The notes: generated from the sequence alone by a model not told the origin. A stretch of DNA of 64,000 nucleotides from Candidatus Wallbacteria bacterium (GCA_016190005.1 JACPRK010000146.1:21388-85387); one strand, 5' to 3'. Numbered from the stretch's first letter, positions 15,145 through 24,561 are shown. A program made the numbers and translations.

Positions 15145-18100
15145 ATGCCCGGAAAAACGGTGACGGCGATCGTGGCGGTTAGCGTTCTCCTGGCGTGTGG
15201 ACCGGCGTCGGCGGGGGCGCGGCGGGACAACACGGGGCAGGCGGGGACGCCCATCAGGGGGCCTGAGAGTTACTCGGAGTTTCCTCAGCCGGCACGCCAG
15301 GTCGACTGGCGATTCATGGCCTCGTTCGTCGATCGCGGCGTCGGCGACGATCGACACTCCCGCTATCTCGCCCAGCAGTTCCGGGCGCTCTTCCCGGGGA
15401 CCGACCTGACCGAGATGTCGGGCAACGCGACTCACTCGCTGTCGCGCCAGTGCGGCGGGCCGGCCATCCCCTGCGCCCAGATTGGCGCGCAGGAAGTGAA
15501 TAACGAGTTCTACGTCGGCTACCTCCGGGCGCCGAACGGCACCAACGTCGACCTCACCGTCAGCAGCTCCGGCAACCCCGAGCCGCTGGCGACCTCCGGC
15601 GGCAGCTGCCGCAGCTGCAGCATGCGCACCGTCGGCGCGGTCCTCGCGCGCGTCACCAACGACAAGGACCCCGCCGCCCCGGTCGGGTTCCTCTACTTCC
15701 AGACCACCGGCGGGCGAGTTGTCTACCAGTCATTCTCCAGCAGCGTCACTCTCGCCGGGGGCGGCGCGGCTCCCTTTACCGGGCCGACCGAGTTCGACGA
15801 GGATGCCCCCCAGAGCTGGGAGGCCGATACCGGCCTTCTGGAGCTGCCTTCCGGCGCCTACAACGTGCGCTACACCTACCGCTGGCGCGCCTCCGATGGC
15901 GCCACGGGCGATGCGAAGAGCTTCTCGCACGCCTTCAAGACGCCCGGCGAAGCCACGCTCTCTCTGGAGATCGAGGCGACCTACACCGTCGACGTCGCCA
16001 AGACCGTCTGCGCCGTCAGCGGCAATCCCCCCACCGTCAACTGCGATACCCGCCAGGTCCCCGAAGTCCAGGGCCCCACCGGCGTCTCGGGCGGCCGAAG
16101 GCTGCGCGTGCGGGACGTCACGCCGCCCGACCTCACGGTCACGCTGCCGCAAGGCCGCATCGAAGTGCGCGAGGACCCGAAGGACGCGCCGCCCAGGAAG
16201 AGCGCCCACCTCGGCACCACGGGCCGGTTCACTCCGCAGTCGGATGCGCACGTCCCCTACGACCCCTTCGAGACGGGCCGATACCAGATCGAGAAGAACC
16301 GCCCTTTCGCCGTCGTCCTGGCCGCGCGCGATAACTCCGGCACTTCCCAGGCCAGCTGGAAGCTCGAGCTGAGCGGCGGGGCCGAAGGTACCATCACCGA
16401 GTCCGGCGGGCGCATCGAGGAGCTCGAGGCCAACTACCCGGTCGGCGCGGTCGACTATCGCTTCACCGCCACGGCCACCGACGTCGCGAAGAATCAGACG
16501 ATCGTCAACATGGACGTCGAGGTGCGCGACGTCGACGCGCCGGAAATCCCGCTCGAGCTGGTGACGCCGCCTCGCTATGACGAGGACACTCTCTACGAGT
16601 TCCTGGTCGAGTCGGAGCTCTTCAAGGGGGAGCCGGGCGAGCCTCTTCCGGCCTCGATCGCCAGCATCGCCAAGGAGTTCACGAACCCGACCTGGGCGGG
16701 GCCGGCCGAGTTCGAGAAGGCGTTGGTGGCGGGCGAGGATCTGGGGCCCGCGCTTCAATCTGGCCGCCCGTTCACGGGCCGGCGGGCCGAGGTTCGCTCC
16801 GTGATTCGAAAGGCCGGCGAGGCACGCGTGAAGCTCTCGATGCGTCTGCTGGAACCGGGCAAGCAGCGGCTCGATCTCTGGGTGCGGCGCAAGTTCAACT
16901 ACGAGCAGCGCATCGGCGCCAGCGGAAGCATCAAGAAGACCCAGCTCTACGTGAAGGCGCGGGCCGCCTTCGAGCTCACGCCCCAGGACATCACTCCCCC
17001 GGCGCTGGTGCTCTCCCTGGTCCCCACCGACACAGCGCTGCCGCGCGAGGGCGGCGCCCGGATTACGGCTGATGAAGCCCCATTGCACTGCGAGCCGCTT
17101 CCCGACAAGAAGCTCACGATCGTCATCTCCCAGGCGCCGGGCTTCTCCAGCGACCTCAAAACCTCCGCCGACTCCACCGACGGGCCTTTCCCCATGACGC
17201 GTGTCGCGGCCGGCAAGGGGTTCCGGTGGCTGGCCTGGATCGGGGGGCTGTCGCGCCCGCCGGCGCCGCTTGGGCCGGGCGGAGCGATCGTCGGCAGGGA
17301 TTTCCACCTCCCGGAGCACGTGCCGCTGGCGCTGGGAGCCGGAGCGGCGGTGCTGGCGACCGATAACCTCACCAAGAACGTCGATCTCTCGGTGGAGCTC
17401 CAGGCCGGCGGCTCGGCAGCGACGCTGGGCTCCGTGGCTTCGGCCGGGTTCCCCGTGCCCAACTACCTTCCCCCGCGCACCGAGCGGGACGGTCGCTCCT
17501 TTGCCGCAGCGCTCGCCCCCGAGGCGCCCGGCTACGTGCTGGCCGTCACGGCCACCGACGAGGCGGGCAACCAGGCGCGACTGGATCTGCCAATTGCCGT
17601 GCTGGACGTGACGCCGCCCGACCTGGACGTCCATCTTCTCGGGCAGGACGCCAACGGCGAAGCTACCTTCAGCACCACGCAGGACCCGGCCGCCGCCATC
17701 GATCTCCGCAAGATTGCCTTTGTCGCAGGCGGCCACTACCTCGACCCGTCCGCGGCGACGCCGCCGTCATTCGCGTTCGAGACCTCCGTGCGGTATCCGG
17801 CCGAGGATCGGTTCTATCCCGCCGCGGGACCGCGGGTGCCATGGACCTTCGGGCTCTACCGCGGCAGCAAGGACAACGACCCGGCGAACACGGACCCCGA
17901 CTTCGGCGCCAGTGTGCCCGAGGGGCTCCGGGGCGCCTTCGTGCGGCAGAACGTGCGCATCGCCGTGAAGCTCTCGGCCAGCGACAACCTGCCCGGAGCC
18001 GCCAGCTCCAACCACCTGGGCTCTGGCGGAGTCGCCTGGTCGGTGGAGCAGAGCGATGGAACGACACCCTCGCAGGACGGCTCCGAGACCTTCCTGCTCC

Positions 18101-18273
18101 GCGCCGCCAACTTCCCGAAGGATCAGTTCCCCGGAGCGCCCGAGTACCGTTTCGTCGCGCGCGCGACCGACCTCGCCGGCAACAGCCTGGTCTTGAAGCT
18201 GCCCATCTGGGTCCTCGAGATGAACGCCGAGTACCAGCGCATCGACTGGGAGCAGAAGCGCGGCACGAACTGA
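15145..18273 (+). CDS. Very large exported protein with Ig-like repeats
   Basis: 1042 residues; ATG 15145 has GGGAGGT directly upstream and opens a signal sequence (TVTAIVAVSVLLACGPASAG). The LLAC stretch could be a lipobox, so a lipoprotein is possible. Domain boundaries recur with the signature x-V-T-P-P-D-L (VTPPDLTV, DVDAPEIPL, ITPPALVL, VTPPDLDV), each preceded by an A-T-D-x-A-(G/K)-N strand (TATDVAKNQ, TATDEAGNQ, RATDLAGNS). That is the pattern of bacterial Ig-like or cadherin-like beta-sandwich repeats. Five or so such modules can be counted loosely. It is probably a cell-surface or periplasmic adhesion or structural protein; no catalytic motif is visible. Confidence 0.75.
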   Translation: MPGKTVTAIVAVSVLLACGPASAGARRDNTGQAGTPIRGPESYSEFPQPARQVDWRFMASFVDRGVGDDRHSRYLAQQFRALFPGTDLTEMSGNATHSLSRQCGGPAIPCAQIGAQEVNNEFYVGYLRAPNGTNVDLTVSSSGNPEPLATSGGSCRSCSMRTVGAVLARVTNDKDPAAPVGFLYFQTTGGRVVYQSFSSSVTLAGGGAAPFTGPTEFDEDAPQSWEADTGLLELPSGAYNVRYTYRWRASDGATGDAKSFSHAFKTPGEATLSLEIEATYTVDVAKTVCAVSGNPPTVNCDTRQVPEVQGPTGVSGGRRLRVRDVTPPDLTVTLPQGRIEVREDPKDAPPRKSAHLGTTGRFTPQSDAHVPYDPFETGRYQIEKNRPFAVVLAARDNSGTSQASWKLELSGGAEGTITESGGRIEELEANYPVGAVDYRFTATATDVAKNQTIVNMDVEVRDVDAPEIPLELVTPPRYDEDTLYEFLVESELFKGEPGEPLPASIASIAKEFTNPTWAGPAEFEKALVAGEDLGPALQSGRPFTGRRAEVRSVIRKAGEARVKLSMRLLEPGKQRLDLWVRRKFNYEQRIGASGSIKKTQLYVKARAAFELTPQDITPPALVLSLVPTDTALPREGGARITADEAPLHCEPLPDKKLTIVISQAPGFSSDLKTSADSTDGPFPMTRVAAGKGFRWLAWIGGLSRPPAPLGPGGAIVGRDFHLPEHVPLALGAGAAVLATDNLTKNVDLSVELQAGGSAATLGSVASAGFPVPNYLPPRTERDGRSFAAALAPEAPGYVLAVTATDEAGNQARLDLPIAVLDVTPPDLDVHLLGQDANGEATFSTTQDPAAAIDLRKIAFVAGGHYLDPSAATPPSFAFETSVRYPAEDRFYPAAGPRVPWTFGLYRGSKDNDPANTDPDFGASVPEGLRGAFVRQNVRIAVKLSASDNLPGAASSNHLGSGGVAWSVEQSDGTTPSQDGSETFLLRAANFPKDQFPGAPEYRFVARATDLAGNSLVLKLPIWVLEMNAEYQRIDWEQKRGTN

Positions 18274-18352
18274 GGGAACGGTCGTGCGGCGGCGCTCACG
18301 CATGGATGGCTCTCCGGAGAGCCGCATGAGCATTAGCAGTACTGAGATCGTC

Positions 18353-18400
18353 GTGGGGGCTTCGCCCCCACACCCCCAGCAGGGGAGCTCGCTCCCCTGC
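18353..18400. repeat. Two adjacent GC-rich hairpins
   Basis: GTGGGGGC-TTC-GCCCCCAC (18353-18371) is followed by GCAGGGGAG-CTCG-CTCCCCTGC (18379-18400). Both are perfect stems. They lie just after the large Ig-like gene and could terminate transcription in either direction; paired hairpins of this type are also scattered as repeats in high-GC genomes, from memory. Confidence 0.7.
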
Positions 18401-18452
18401 ACCCCTGTTTTCTTGCGGTCTCTCGGCGCATCGAAGCTCGCCGGACTCGGCG

Positions 18453-19544
18453 ATGCCTGAGTTGCCGTTCGAGAGATCCATCCATACCTCGGGCGAAGCC
18501 CTCAAACTCCGATGGGAGCTTCGTGCACAGCTCGTCGACCGTCATCGCCTGCTCCAGAAGCTCCCAGATGCGGCGGGCGCTTGTGCCGACGCCGAGACAG
18601 TTCCCCGGTTCAACGCTCGCGATCAGCCACTCCCCGTCGAGCTCCGCCTCGAGCGCCGCGGGCTCGCGCTGGATCGGCGAGTCGAGTCTCGAGAAATCTC
18701 GGCTGACATCACTTGCTCCAGTGAGTCAGACGCCAAAGTCTCTCTCCAGGACATCGGCGAGGGCGTTCAGTTCCCAGCGCCCGCGGCACCGGGTCAACTG
18801 GTAGCCGAGCTGGCCTTGCGGGCCGGTCTTTCGACGAAGTCGGTGAACCGGATCGTCAAGGGAATCGAGCCGCTCTCGCAGCACACGGCCCTGCGTCTGG
18901 AGCGAGTCACGGGGGTGCCGGCACACTTCTGGAATGCGATGGAAGCCCGCTACCGCGAGCACTTGACGAGAAAGCAGCATCGCGAGGAGTTGAGGCCCGC
19001 CATCGGCTGGCTGAAGGAACTTCCAATCCGGGAGCTAGTCGGCAGGCAAGTCATTCCGGATTCTAAGGATAAACTGACTCTATTGGAGTCAGTCCTTCGG
19101 TTCTTCGGAGTGAATAGTCCTGACGAATGGCATAGGCTCTGGATGGAGCCGCAGGTGCCGTACCTCAGGTCCACCGTTTTCCAGTCCAAGCCGGGCTCGG
19201 TTGCGGCCTGGTTGCGCCTGGGTGAGCTCGAAGCCCGGCGAATCGCGACCGAGCCGTTCGATAGGGCTCGATTTCAAGAGGCTCTCGTCGAGATTCGCGG
19301 GTTGGCGTCCAGCCCCCCTCATCTGGCATTTTCCAAAATGAAGGAGATCTGCCGAACCAGCGGCGTCGCCTCCGTGGTCGTTCCGGAGGTCCGCGGCGCT
19401 CGCGTAGCCGGCGCCACCCGGTGGCTGGCTTCCGAAGAGGCGCTCATTCAAATCAGCCTACGCTTCGGTACCGACGACCTCTTCTGGTTCACCTTCATAA
19501 ACGAATCCACGCGGGCCCAGCCTGAGCCCACGATGCAGGGGTAG
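18453..19544 (+). pseudogene. Degenerate HigA/ImmA-type XRE antitoxin-peptidase
   Basis: An open frame of 363 codons, but resemblance to known proteins starts only near 18770. LRAGLSTKSVNRIVKG, LERVTGVPAHFWNAMEARYR is the HigA-type HTH with its typical extension, and ALIQISLRFGTDDLFWFTF leads into an ImmA/IrrE-like domain. The metallopeptidase HExxH that should follow FWFTF is missing; the frame runs into unrelated sequence (INESTRAQP) and stops. The N-terminal 100 codons are antisense to the PqqD remnant, and about ten residues of the HTH start appear deleted. No HigB partner is next to it. Probably non-functional, though a DNA-binding fragment could be made. Confidence 0.55.
18460..18709 (-). 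pseudogene. Decayed PqqD-like protein
   Basis: On the minus strand one frame reads LDSPIQREPAALEAELDGEW, then LIASVEPGNCLGVGTSARRI, then WELLEQAMTVDELC. This is the PqqD-family pattern (peptide chaperone of radical SAM RiPP systems: ELDGEW, GxxxxxIWELL, TVDEL). No start codon exists in this frame before the middle of the domain. The only nearby ATG (18709, MSAEISRDS) is one frame off, so an indel near 18690 is implied, and the C-terminal part also looks shifted. I read it as a remnant. Its antisense strand forms the first third of the open frame at 18453-19544. Confidence 0.5.
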
Positions 19545-19660
19545 AGGCCGGCGACGAGCTTCAGGAGGCCGCGCGTAATCCTGCGCATCCGGCCTTCGTC
19601 CCGGTCCGGCACGATGGGGGCGAGCGTGCCATCGAAATCGAAGGCGAGCAGAACGATAGA
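19507..19660 (-). pseudogene. Trehalose-6-phosphate phosphatase fragment (otsB-like)
   Basis: The minus strand reads LLAFDFDGTLAPIVPDRDE and then RITRGLLKLVAGLYPCIVGSG. This is the N-terminal HAD motif I (DFDGTLAPI) and following helix of trehalose-phosphatases. About 50 residues survive; the frame then enters sequence antisense to the HigA/ImmA remnant. The rest of the roughly 250-residue enzyme is absent. The junction near 19500 is a fusion point between two gene fragments. Confidence 0.6.
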
Positions 19661-19827
19661 CCAGGCAAACTGACTTGGAAGTTTTCGATTGGTCGGCGCG
19701 AGATTCGGTTTCATCCCGTCAAAGGACAGCGCCTGAATACTTTGGGCAGCAACCTCCATGTGATAGCCTCGCACTCTGCTGGCGTCAGCACTCCAGTGAA
19801 GACCGGCAGAAGCGAGGAGATGTCTAC

Positions 19828-21285
19828 GTGAACATGCGATACAAGGTGGTCGCGTACACGCTGCTCAATGCGGTGGCCCTGCTGGGCGTCATTGTACTCG
19901 GAGTGCAGCTGATGGGGCAAAGGGAGGAGGAGGTTTCCGAGAGGCTGCGGTTGGGCAGCGAGTTTCGTAGCGTCCGGAAAATCCACCGACTGGTACTCGA
20001 GTCCGTTCACATCGCCGACGAAGTGCTAGTCGAATCCTCCGGACAGGACGTTCCTCGCTATCAGGCCGTCATTCAGGCCGCGGAGAAAGAGGCCGATCTT
20101 CTCGCGGACTTGCCTCCCACTCCTACAACAACGAAGGCGCTTCTGAAGTGGAAGCAGGAGAACAGCGAGTTCGAGAGTCTTCTCCGGAACGTACTCTCGG
20201 GTCCAAGGATGGGAGGCGCGACCGAGACGACTCGCCTGTTCGAAACGGTCAAGAAGCAGGCTGCTGAGCAGACGAGCGTGTTGCAGGAGGTGGGTGACGG
20301 CCTGAGCGAGCGAATAGTCGAGAGCGATTCGCGACTCCGTGGGGGGATTGGCCGGACCTGGACCCAGGTCGTCTTGCTCTCTCTCCTTCCGTTTGGCGCT
20401 CTTCTTGTGTTGATCGTCTCGTTCACTCGGCGGCTGAGCGAACAGGTGCAGAAACTCACTTACGGATTCGAGCAACTCGCTGCAGGTAACTTCCAGGTGC
20501 GTCTGGCCGTCGAGGCCGGGACGAGCGCCGGCGCCTCGGAGCTATCGGCGTTGCTGCATTCCTTCGATCGCTCGGCCGGGGAGCTGGAGAAGTACAGCCG
20601 GATGCGATCTCAGTTCCTATCGATGGCCGCACACGACCTGCGATCCCCTCTCTCGACGTTGCTCATGGCCGCGCGTTCGCTGGAAGAGCCTGGCTGCCCG
20701 GAGGCACGCAGGGCGAGGAGCCTGTCGGTCATCCGCCGCAAGTCCGAGCAGCTCTTGAAGCTGGCCGACACGATGCTGGATGGGGCTTTCCTGGAGCTGG
20801 GTCGAATCGAGCTCCTGCTGGCGCGCGTCGACCTCGGCGAGCTGATGAAGCGGTGTGCCGAGGATATCGAGGAACGGGCCGCCCAGAGACAGCAAAAGCT
20901 GCGGGTCGAGCCGTTTCCGGGGGACCCCTTCCTTTGGTGCGATCCTGTCAAGCTCTACCAGATCCTGGAGAACCTCTTGAGTAACGCAGTCAAGTACTCG
21001 GTGGAGAGCGACACCATCATTCTGGGGGCCTCCGAATTGGACGGCGGCACGGTGTTGTTCCGTGTGGAGGACCACGGTCCCGGAGTTCCGGAGGCCGACC
21101 GAAAAGAGATGTTCGAGCCATGGCGGCGCCTCACCGGAGTGCAGGGGCCGGTCGAAGGGACGGGGCTCGGCCTGGCGATTTGCAGGGCATTCGTGCGCGC
21201 CCACGGCGGATCGATCTGGGTCGAGAGCGAGGTAGGAGTCGGCTGCCGCGTATGCTTCACGATCTCCCGGCAGCACGACGCGTAA
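19828..21285 (+). CDS. Membrane sensor histidine kinase (HAMP-HisKA-HATPase)
   Basis: 485 residues from GTG 19828 (GAGGAG 8 bases upstream; ATG 19834 also possible). It has an N-terminal membrane helix (VVAYTLLNAVALLGVIVLG), a periplasmic helical sensor of about 150 residues and a second membrane helix (VVLLSLLPFGALLVLIVSF). A HAMP-like linker follows, then the phospho-acceptor His in MAAHDLRSPL, the N box LENLLSNAVKYS, and the G boxes DHGPGVP and GTGLGLAI. It is a complete class I kinase. No response regulator lies beside it, so it is an orphan here. The upstream 150 bases are antisense to an otsB remnant. Confidence 0.9.
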   Translation: MNMRYKVVAYTLLNAVALLGVIVLGVQLMGQREEEVSERLRLGSEFRSVRKIHRLVLESVHIADEVLVESSGQDVPRYQAVIQAAEKEADLLADLPPTPTTTKALLKWKQENSEFESLLRNVLSGPRMGGATETTRLFETVKKQAAEQTSVLQEVGDGLSERIVESDSRLRGGIGRTWTQVVLLSLLPFGALLVLIVSFTRRLSEQVQKLTYGFEQLAAGNFQVRLAVEAGTSAGASELSALLHSFDRSAGELEKYSRMRSQFLSMAAHDLRSPLSTLLMAARSLEEPGCPEARRARSLSVIRRKSEQLLKLADTMLDGAFLELGRIELLLARVDLGELMKRCAEDIEERAAQRQQKLRVEPFPGDPFLWCDPVKLYQILENLLSNAVKYSVESDTIILGASELDGGTVLFRVEDHGPGVPEADRKEMFEPWRRLTGVQGPVEGTGLGLAICRAFVRAHGGSIWVESEVGVGCRVCFTISRQHDA

Positions 21286-21426
21286 TCGCACGACTCTCGG
21301 ATGGGTGGCAGGCGGGCTCATTGATAGCGGTACGATGGAGATGCCGCGCCGCATCCTTCTGAATGAGCTCGAGATCCCGACGGGCCTGGCATCCTGACGA
21401 CGAGCCGGCTTCGGCGCCCGGCGCTA

Positions 21427-22242
21427 CCCCGGAATCCGGCCCTTCCCGCGCTCGAAGCTCCACTTGAGGGCTGGTGGCGTCATCATCGTCGTTAGGATGA
21501 CCATGATGACGACCGCGGATAAGGGTCGTGGCGTCGATGACCGGCTTGCCGTCGAGTGACAGCGACATGCCGATGCTTGTGAAGCCGAGGCCGACTTCGC
21601 CGCCTGAGATCATACAGATGCCGATAGAGAACCCGCTCAGGTTCGTTCCGAGCACGCCTAGCGCGTACGCCTGCTTTCCCGCGATGGCGGCGGCCGTGAA
21701 CAGCAAGGCCAGCCAAAGGACCTGTAGACTTGCGAACGCGGTGAGATCCACCCGCATCCCCATCATCACGAAGAAGATCGGCACCTGAAGCGCCGCGATC
21801 GGCTCCATCGGAAAGGCGCCGGAAATGGACCTCTTCCAGGATGAGGCCAGCCGCATAGGCTCCGACGAGCGGCGCCATGCCGACCTGGGCCACGGCCCAA
21901 GAGAGCGAGAGGCAGACGGCCAGCGATGCGGCGAGAAGTACGCCGTGGCCGTGCAGGTAGGAGGCCAGCAAGAAGAACCTGGCGGAGAGGAGCATGCCGA
22001 TGCCGAGACCGCCGACCAGGAAGATCGCGGCCTTCGCGACCATCCATCCGACCTGGTCGAGTACTAGATCTTCGCCTGTGGAGGCGGCCTGGATGGCGCC
22101 GGTCCCGACGGCCAGGATGACCAGCCCGAGCACATCGTCGATGACCGCTGCGCCCAGGATTACCCGGGGCCTCGGCGGTCTGCGAACGCCCTAGGTCACG
22201 CAGCACCCGCGCCGTGATGCCTACGCTCGTGGCGGCGAGGTG
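21427..22242 (-). pseudogene. Kef/CPA2-type Na+(K+)/H+ antiporter remnant
   Basis: Pieces of one antiporter lie in order in different frames. HLAATSVGITARVLRDLGR is at about 22242-22180. Then comes VIDDVLGLVILAVGTG to AYAAGLILEEVHF (to about 21840). After that come PIAALQVPIFFVMMGMRVDL and FSIGICMISGGEVGLGFTS (to about 21510), and finally SAVVIMVILTTMMTPPALKW (to 21427). At least three single-base-type frameshifts join them (near 22170, 21838 and 21508). About the first third of the protein is missing. Motif ATSVGITARVL and the paired Asp in VIDDVLG identify the family. It is non-functional as read. Confidence 0.75.
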
Positions 22243-22620
22243 GATAGGTGGTTCAAACTGCGGTCTCTGCAGAATGGGTGGGCGGCCCTGGTAGCGGTGG
22301 GGGTAGGCCTCGGAGAGCTGCGAAGTCGTTGGAAGGCATGAGCCAGGGAGAGGATGCCGGGAGGGGGCCGTCTTGTAGCCGGGCGGCCGTCCGAGGTAGG
22401 CCGAAGCAGCCGCGGAGCAGGTGTCAGGCGGCGCGGGTTGGCGTGAAGAGCTCCTCGGCAGAGGCGGTTGGTCTCGGGACTTGGCACCTGCGGTCCGCAC
22501 GAGCAGGGTTGTCTGCCCCGCTGGTTGGGCTCGACCACGATCCGCGAGCGCAGCCGGGCGGAGAGAATCGTTTGAACATGTGCCATGCAATCCCGATTTA
22601 CGGCGTTCCAGCCTCTCGAG
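22243..22620. other. Gene-free stretch with one repeat copy
   Basis: No convincing gene is present on either strand. The stretch separates the antiporter remnant from the TPR gene and holds a 38-bp sequence (22523-22560) that recurs at 24492-24529. Where the missing N-terminal third of the antiporter should be, no similarity is seen. Confidence 0.5.
22523..22560. repeat. 38-bp duplicated segment, copy 1
   Basis: It matches 24492-24529 with two mismatches over 38 bases (starts GGTTGGGCTCGACCACGA). On the minus strand both encode RL(R/C)SR(I/V)VVEPN, so they may be the same piece of a decayed gene rather than a mobile repeat. Confidence 0.6.
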
Positions 22621-24105
22621 TCATCGAACCGGGGCCGCCGGCTGCTTGCGGGCGGCCCTCAGGCCCTTCACCTCGACCTGCAGTTTCTTCGAGGCTTCCG
22701 CCTGCCCATGCCGCAGGAGGAAGGCTGCGTACTCGATCAGGATGCTCCCCAGGAGGGCGTCCTTCTTCTCTCTCCCCATGCTCGACGCTTTCTCGAAGGC
22801 CGCAGACGCCTTGTCCGTCTGGCCGTTGATATCGAGGAGAGTGGCGCGGACGGCGATGTTCCAGGGCAGCCCTTCTCCTCCCGCTTTCTGGCGGATCGCG
22901 AGCGCCCTCTTGAACAGCGGCACCGCTTCCTTGATTTGCTTCATCTCTGCCAGGACCAGGCTTTGCAACTCGAGGGGCCAGGCCAGGGCCAGGGAGTCGG
23001 CGCCGGAGGACCGGGTGCCCAGAGCCACCGACTCCTCGAGGTGCTTCCGGGCCTGAGCCAGCTGGCCGGCTCGTCGCTCGGCCGATGCCAGCTTCCAGAG
23101 AATCGCGGATCTCGCCGCCAACTCTCCGGGGTTGTCCTTCATCCTTATCTCGTTGGCGCGGTTCAGGTGAGCGACAGACTTCGAGTATGCGGTCTCTTCG
23201 AACTCCTCGACGCCCAGCTGAACGAGGGCCCGCGCCAGCTCGTCCCGAGCCTCCCGTGTCATTTCGGAGCTCTCTCCGTGAATCTGGGCCATCATCCGCA
23301 CCGACTTTTCGAAGGACTCGACCGCCTCCGCGTGGCGACCGAGTCCGGCCAGCGCGCGCCCCACGTTGAAGTGACCGAGCGCCTCGAGCTCTGGGTTTTT
23401 CGCGGTGATCGCCAGGTCACGAGCTTGCATCTGGTGTTCCAGCGCGAGCTCGAACTTCCCCAACTCTTGCGCGGAGATTCCGATTCCGTAGTGGCTGGCA
23501 CCACTCTCTGGATCGCTCACGTTGCCGGCCGCCGATCGAATGGTGAGCGCTCGCTGGAAGACCGGAATCGCCCGCTCGTGCTGCTTCATCGCACGCAGAC
23601 AACTCCCGAGGTCGTCGAGAACCGGCGGGAGCCTCGGATCGTTCGGTCCGCCCTGTGCCGACCTGCTGGCCACCACCTGCTCCAGCACGGGGATGGCATC
23701 CGCCTCCCGGTGAACCGCGATCAGGCACCGCGAAAGGTTGTGCCGAGGTCCCTGGACCTCAGGAGCGAGCTCTCCCTTGAGTTTCGTGCGGATGCGCACA
23801 CATTCGGTCAGCGATTCGATGGCCTCCTGATGGTTGCCCGTGTTCATGAGAGCGACCCCGAGTTGACCGAGGGCCAGGGAGGCTTCATCGCTCCCGGGAC
23901 CGAAGTGACTCTTCCAGAAGGCCGCGACCTCCCGCAGTGACGGAATCGCCCCCGCCGCGTCCCCTCCCATCAGCTGCTTGGTGGCCGCTTCGTAGATCCC
24001 ATCCGATTCTTCGAGGGTCATGGCATGCAGCGGATGGCCAATCGTCGCCCAGACGATCAGCGACCAAGCCGCCCCCAGGAGTGTCCTCGTGAGATGGCTC
24101 CTCAT
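22621..24105 (-). CDS. Exported TPR-repeat protein
   Basis: 494 residues with a signal peptide (LLGAAWSLIVWATIGHPLHA). The rest is an array of roughly ten tetratricopeptide repeats with the expected pattern of small residues (LGQLGVALMNTGNHQEAIES, LDDLGSCLRAMKQHERAIPV, HFNVGRALAGLGRHAEAVES, and more). The repeats are about 40-45 residues long, the kinesin-light-chain-like spacing. No enzymatic domain. It is likely a periplasmic or secreted scaffold; the partner is unknown. It is intact although its neighbours on both sides are decayed. Confidence 0.85.
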   Translation of the reverse strand: MRSHLTRTLLGAAWSLIVWATIGHPLHAMTLEESDGIYEAATKQLMGGDAAGAIPSLREVAAFWKSHFGPGSDEASLALGQLGVALMNTGNHQEAIESLTECVRIRTKLKGELAPEVQGPRHNLSRCLIAVHREADAIPVLEQVVASRSAQGGPNDPRLPPVLDDLGSCLRAMKQHERAIPVFQRALTIRSAAGNVSDPESGASHYGIGISAQELGKFELALEHQMQARDLAITAKNPELEALGHFNVGRALAGLGRHAEAVESFEKSVRMMAQIHGESSEMTREARDELARALVQLGVEEFEETAYSKSVAHLNRANEIRMKDNPGELAARSAILWKLASAERRAGQLAQARKHLEESVALGTRSSGADSLALAWPLELQSLVLAEMKQIKEAVPLFKRALAIRQKAGGEGLPWNIAVRATLLDINGQTDKASAAFEKASSMGREKKDALLGSILIEYAAFLLRHGQAEASKKLQVEVKGLRAARKQPAAPVR

Positions 24106-24246
24106 CCGTCGTCACCTGCCCCTTCAGTACGCAGTCGCGGCTTCACTCTCAGTAATGGGTCAAGGGTACCATCGACCGAGGAGGCAATGAGGACAGGTGG
24201 TCGTGGTGACCGGACCGGCGACGCCACGACGTCTACGGGCTTCTGA

Positions 24247-24528
24247 CTATGGCTTCCCTCGGTACGCCGTCAGGGTGCCCCAGCAGATCCCGGTGTTGGG
24301 CAGGGCCGGCTCGGGACGATAGGGGCACGGCTGCTTCCTTCCCACGACAGACAGCTTCTGACCGAAAACGATCCGCGTCGTGAAGGGCATCGGCAGCCCC
24401 CTGCGAAGTACATAGTGCTGGTAGGCCATCTCCCAGATGGGGCCGAACTGGCCACGACCCGATGCGCTGATCTTCATCCAACTGGAGCGCGGGTTGGGCT
24501 CGACCACGACCCGCGAGCACAGCCGGGC
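24247..24528 (-). pseudogene. Alginate-lyase-like C-terminal fragment
   Basis: The minus strand reads RLCSRVVVEPNPRSSWMK, then GQFGPIWEMAYQHYVLRRG and, at the end, GICWGTLTAYRGKP. The F-x-P-I-W-E-M-A-Y-x-H-Y segment and closing GTL(T)-box resemble the C-terminal part of alginate lyase/heparinase-like alpha-barrel proteins as I remember them. Only about 90 residues exist and the catalytic core is missing upstream, so it is a remnant. It begins at the 38-bp duplicated segment. Identification is tentative. Confidence 0.4.
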
Positions 24529-24529
24529 G
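24492..24529. repeat. 38-bp duplicated segment, copy 2
   Basis: Near-identical to 22523-22560. It forms the start of the alginate-lyase-like fragment on the minus strand. Confidence 0.6.
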
Positions 24530-24540
24530 TTGGGCGCGTT

Positions 24541-24561
24541 GACCCCGGTGTCACCGGGGTC
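24541..24561. repeat. 21-bp palindrome
   Basis: GACCCCGGTG-T-CACCGGGGTC: perfect 10-bp arms and a single-base loop. It lies in the 250-bp gene-poor stretch between the lyase-like remnant and the nucleotidyltransferase gene. No T-run follows. Confidence 0.6.

Noticed and set aside
15730..17736. A 668-codon minus-strand frame opposite the Ig-like protein gene
   Set aside because: No motifs and antisense to a gene with a strong start, signal sequence and repeat pattern.
18460..18709. PqqD-like protein as evidence of a working lasso-peptide or PQQ cluster
   Set aside because: The frame is broken, and no precursor peptide, protease or radical SAM partner lies next to it.
24541..24561. Terminator or small RNA at the perfect 21-bp palindrome
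   Set aside because: A single-base loop, no T-run and decayed surroundings give no support for a defined role.
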